The notes under the pieces: model-generated | The model's input: only the letters and a program-made list of their open reading frames with translations | Told to the model about the DNA's origin: nothing | Databases searched by the model: none | Made by a program: the position numbers and the translations under genes | DNA from: Marinilabilia sp. UBA5340 | GTDB lineage: Bacteria; Bacteroidota; Bacteroidia; Bacteroidales; Marinilabiliaceae | Reading direction: 5' to 3' | Assembly: GCA_002411085.1 (NCBI GenBank) | Contig: DHQK01000197.1 | Location: 1-6,997 of the forward strand | Length of the DNA: 6,997 nucleotides | Shown: positions 5,399 through 6,997 of the stretch, piece after piece | How the letters are laid out: the number at the start of each line of letters is the position of its first letter | How positions within the stretch are numbered: the first letter of the stretch is position 1

Positions 5399-6928
5399 AT
5401 GAAGCAACTTTTCAATTTTTTCAATTTCCAACAAAAAATTAACTACAAAACTGAGATCCTTTCCGGAATAACCGTGGCCATGGCATTGGTTCCCGAAGCT
5501 GTTGCCTTTGCGCTTATTGCAGGCTTATCACCATTAACAGGTCTTTATGCCGCCTTTGTGATGGGATTGGTAACCTCCATTTTTGGTGGTCGTCCCGGCA
5601 TGATATCAGGAGCCACCGGAGCAGTGGCAGTGGTAATTGTTGCCCTGGCCCAGAGTCACGGAGTGGAATATGTGTTCGCAACGGTGGTTCTCGCCGGTCT
5701 TTTGCAAATGGCAGCAGGCTTTCTGAAACTGGGAAAGCTCATCCGCCTGGTCCCTCACCCTGTTATTTTTGGATTTGTCAACGGATTGGCCATCATCATC
5801 TTCATGTCTCAGCTGGTGCAATTTAAAGATCCTGCAGGAGACTGGCTTACCGGTGAGCCTTTATACGTTTTATTAGGGCTGATTTTGCTCACCATGCTGA
5901 TTATATGGGGTCTGCCCAGAATCACGAAGGCGATACCCGCATCTTTGGCTGCGATCCTAACCATTTTTGGAATCGTCACTTTTTTCAATATTGACACCAA
6001 AACAGTAGGCGATCTTGCCTCTATACAAGGAGGTTTTCCACCCTTTCATATCCCCAAGATTCCTTTTAATTTAGAAACCCTGGAGATCATATTCCCTTAT
6101 GCCGCCATTGTGGCCGGTGTTGGCCTGATTGAAAGTCTGCTGACCCTCGATATTGTGGATGAAATTACAGAAACACGTGGAAGCGGCAACAAAGAAGCCG
6201 TAGCCCAGGGAGCAGCAAACATGCTTTCAGGAGTTTTTTCAGGAATGGGTGGGTGTGCCATGATTGGCCAGAGTCTGATCAACACCTCCAACGGAGCAAG
6301 AGCCCGCCTCTCGGGAATTGTAGCTGCGGTAATGTTGCTGGTATTTGTGATGTTCGGATCGGGGCTGATTGAGAAAGTTCCCATGGCAGCATTAACCGGT
6401 CTGATGATTATGGTATCCATCGGAACATTTGAATGGGCCAGCCTTCGCACCTTTGGGAAAATGCCTAAATCAGACCTCTTTGTCATGGTGACGGTAACCC
6501 TTGTCACTGTATTTTTGCACAACCTGGCGCTGGCTGTTATCATCGGAGTCATCATCTCTGCCCTTGTTTTTGCATGGGACAACGCCAAGCGAATCAGGGC
6601 CCGTAAACGTTTCGATGAAAAAGGCATCAAACATTACGAAATCTATGGACCACTGTTTTTTGGTTCCGTGACAGCATTTAATGACAAATTTGATGTACAA
6701 AATGATCCGGACGAAGTAATCATCGATTTTGCAGAAAGCCGTGTGGTTGATATGTCGGCCATTGAAGCACTCAACAAAATTACTGAACGCTACCTTAAAG
6801 TGGGTAAGAAAGTCCACCTGAAACACCTTAGTCCCGATTGCCGGAAGCTTTTGAAAAATGCAGAAGCTATTATTGATGTTAATGTAATGGAAGATCCAAC
6901 CTATAAGGTGATGGTGAATAAAGTATAG
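5399..6928 (+). CDS. SulP-family inorganic anion transporter with C-terminal STAS domain
   Basis: This inner-membrane transporter moves an inorganic anion; the family includes sulfate and bicarbonate carriers, and the substrate is not clear here. With the ATG at 5399 it has 509 aa, normal for the family; the reading frame is open back to a GTG at 5324, but that codon lies in the promoter. Helix one contains ALVPEAVAFALIAGLSP (29-45), the SulP signature, followed by ISGATGAVAVV (69-79) and about a dozen hydrophobic segments up to residue 393. GGCAMIGQSLINTSNGARA (284-302) is another family signature. The cytoplasmic STAS domain spans about 412-505, with VVDMSAIEAL (449-458) at the site that corresponds to the regulatory serine loop of anti-sigma antagonists (S453). 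No carbonic anhydrase, sodium carrier or sulfur-assimilation gene is nearby to suggest a substrate. It is transcribed alone, from the promoter at 5321-5351 to the terminator at 6953. Confidence 0.93.
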   Translation: MKQLFNFFNFQQKINYKTEILSGITVAMALVPEAVAFALIAGLSPLTGLYAAFVMGLVTSIFGGRPGMISGATGAVAVVIVALAQSHGVEYVFATVVLAGLLQMAAGFLKLGKLIRLVPHPVIFGFVNGLAIIIFMSQLVQFKDPAGDWLTGEPLYVLLGLILLTMLIIWGLPRITKAIPASLAAILTIFGIVTFFNIDTKTVGDLASIQGGFPPFHIPKIPFNLETLEIIFPYAAIVAGVGLIESLLTLDIVDEITETRGSGNKEAVAQGAANMLSGVFSGMGGCAMIGQSLINTSNGARARLSGIVAAVMLLVFVMFGSGLIEKVPMAALTGLMIMVSIGTFEWASLRTFGKMPKSDLFVMVTVTLVTVFLHNLALAVIIGVIISALVFAWDNAKRIRARKRFDEKGIKHYEIYGPLFFGSVTAFNDKFDVQNDPDEVIIDFAESRVVDMSAIEALNKITERYLKVGKKVHLKHLSPDCRKLLKNAEAIIDVNVMEDPTYKVMVNKV

Positions 6929-6952
6929 GGAGGATGGATTGAATTCTCTACC

Positions 6953-6997
6953 AAACAAAAGGGGCTGTCCAAAAATTTTGGACAGCCCCTTTTGTTT
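6953..6997 (+). terminator. Perfect 22-bp inverted repeat, Rho-independent terminator
   Basis: Two 22-base arms (6953-6974 and 6976-6997) are exactly complementary around a single central A at 6975. The GC core is GGGGCTGTCC paired with GGACAGCCCC, flanked by A-rich DNA before and a CCCCTTTTGTTT exit after. It begins 24 bases after the SulP stop. Because A-rich and T-rich flanks mirror each other, it should also terminate transcription arriving from the right. The window ends exactly at the last paired base. Confidence 0.88.

Noticed and set aside
6097..6958. Two long minus-strand open frames (6097-6630 and 6470-6958)
   Set aside because: Both are antisense shadows of the SulP coding sequence, whose product is fully consistent with the family through the STAS domain.

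Overview
The window most likely comes from a member of the Bacteroidota, probably a Bacteroidales/Marinilabiliales-like or similar environmental lineage. The evidence is indirect. Two upstream regions carry the phylum's housekeeping promoter signature (a TTTG-like -33 box, about 19 bp, then TAnnTTTG). None of the four genes has a convincing Shine-Dalgarno sequence at its start. The intergenic DNA is AT-rich, and the topoisomerase III has a TOPRIM variant and a zinc-ribbon tail. The genus cannot be fixed from the sequence alone.

Layout, left to right: (1) a nearly complete Gfo/Idh/MocA-family NAD(P)-dependent oxidoreductase on the minus strand, whose last few residues lie beyond the left edge; (2) a 235-bp divergent gap; (3) a plus-strand metallophosphoesterase of 331 aa with all metal ligands but an unusual Asp-to-Cys change in the GDxxDRG motif; (4) a 55-bp convergent gap with a hairpin and a GC-rich palindrome; (5) a minus-strand type IA DNA topoisomerase III (topB, 792 aa) with a tandemly duplicated zinc-ribbon plus repeat-domain tail; (6) a 771-bp divergent gap with no credible gene but with a heptad repeat, several inverted repeats that nest into a possible RNA fold, and a well-formed promoter; (7) a plus-strand SulP-family anion transporter with a C-terminal STAS domain, whose true start is very probably the ATG at 5399; (8) a perfect 22-bp inverted repeat that acts as its terminator and ends exactly at the window edge.

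The genes look like independent single-gene units: every neighbouring pair is divergent or convergent and nothing suggests an operon. They are a sugar/cyclitol-type oxidoreductase, a phosphatase-like enzyme, a DNA decatenase and an anion transporter, with no shared pathway. I found no mobile element, CRISPR array, tRNA, rRNA or defence system. The points most worth a second look are the 4945-5251 inverted-repeat region, the phosphoesterase active-site substitution, the TOPRIM variant and the possibly leaderless phosphoesterase transcript. I see no clear case for a new multi-gene system.
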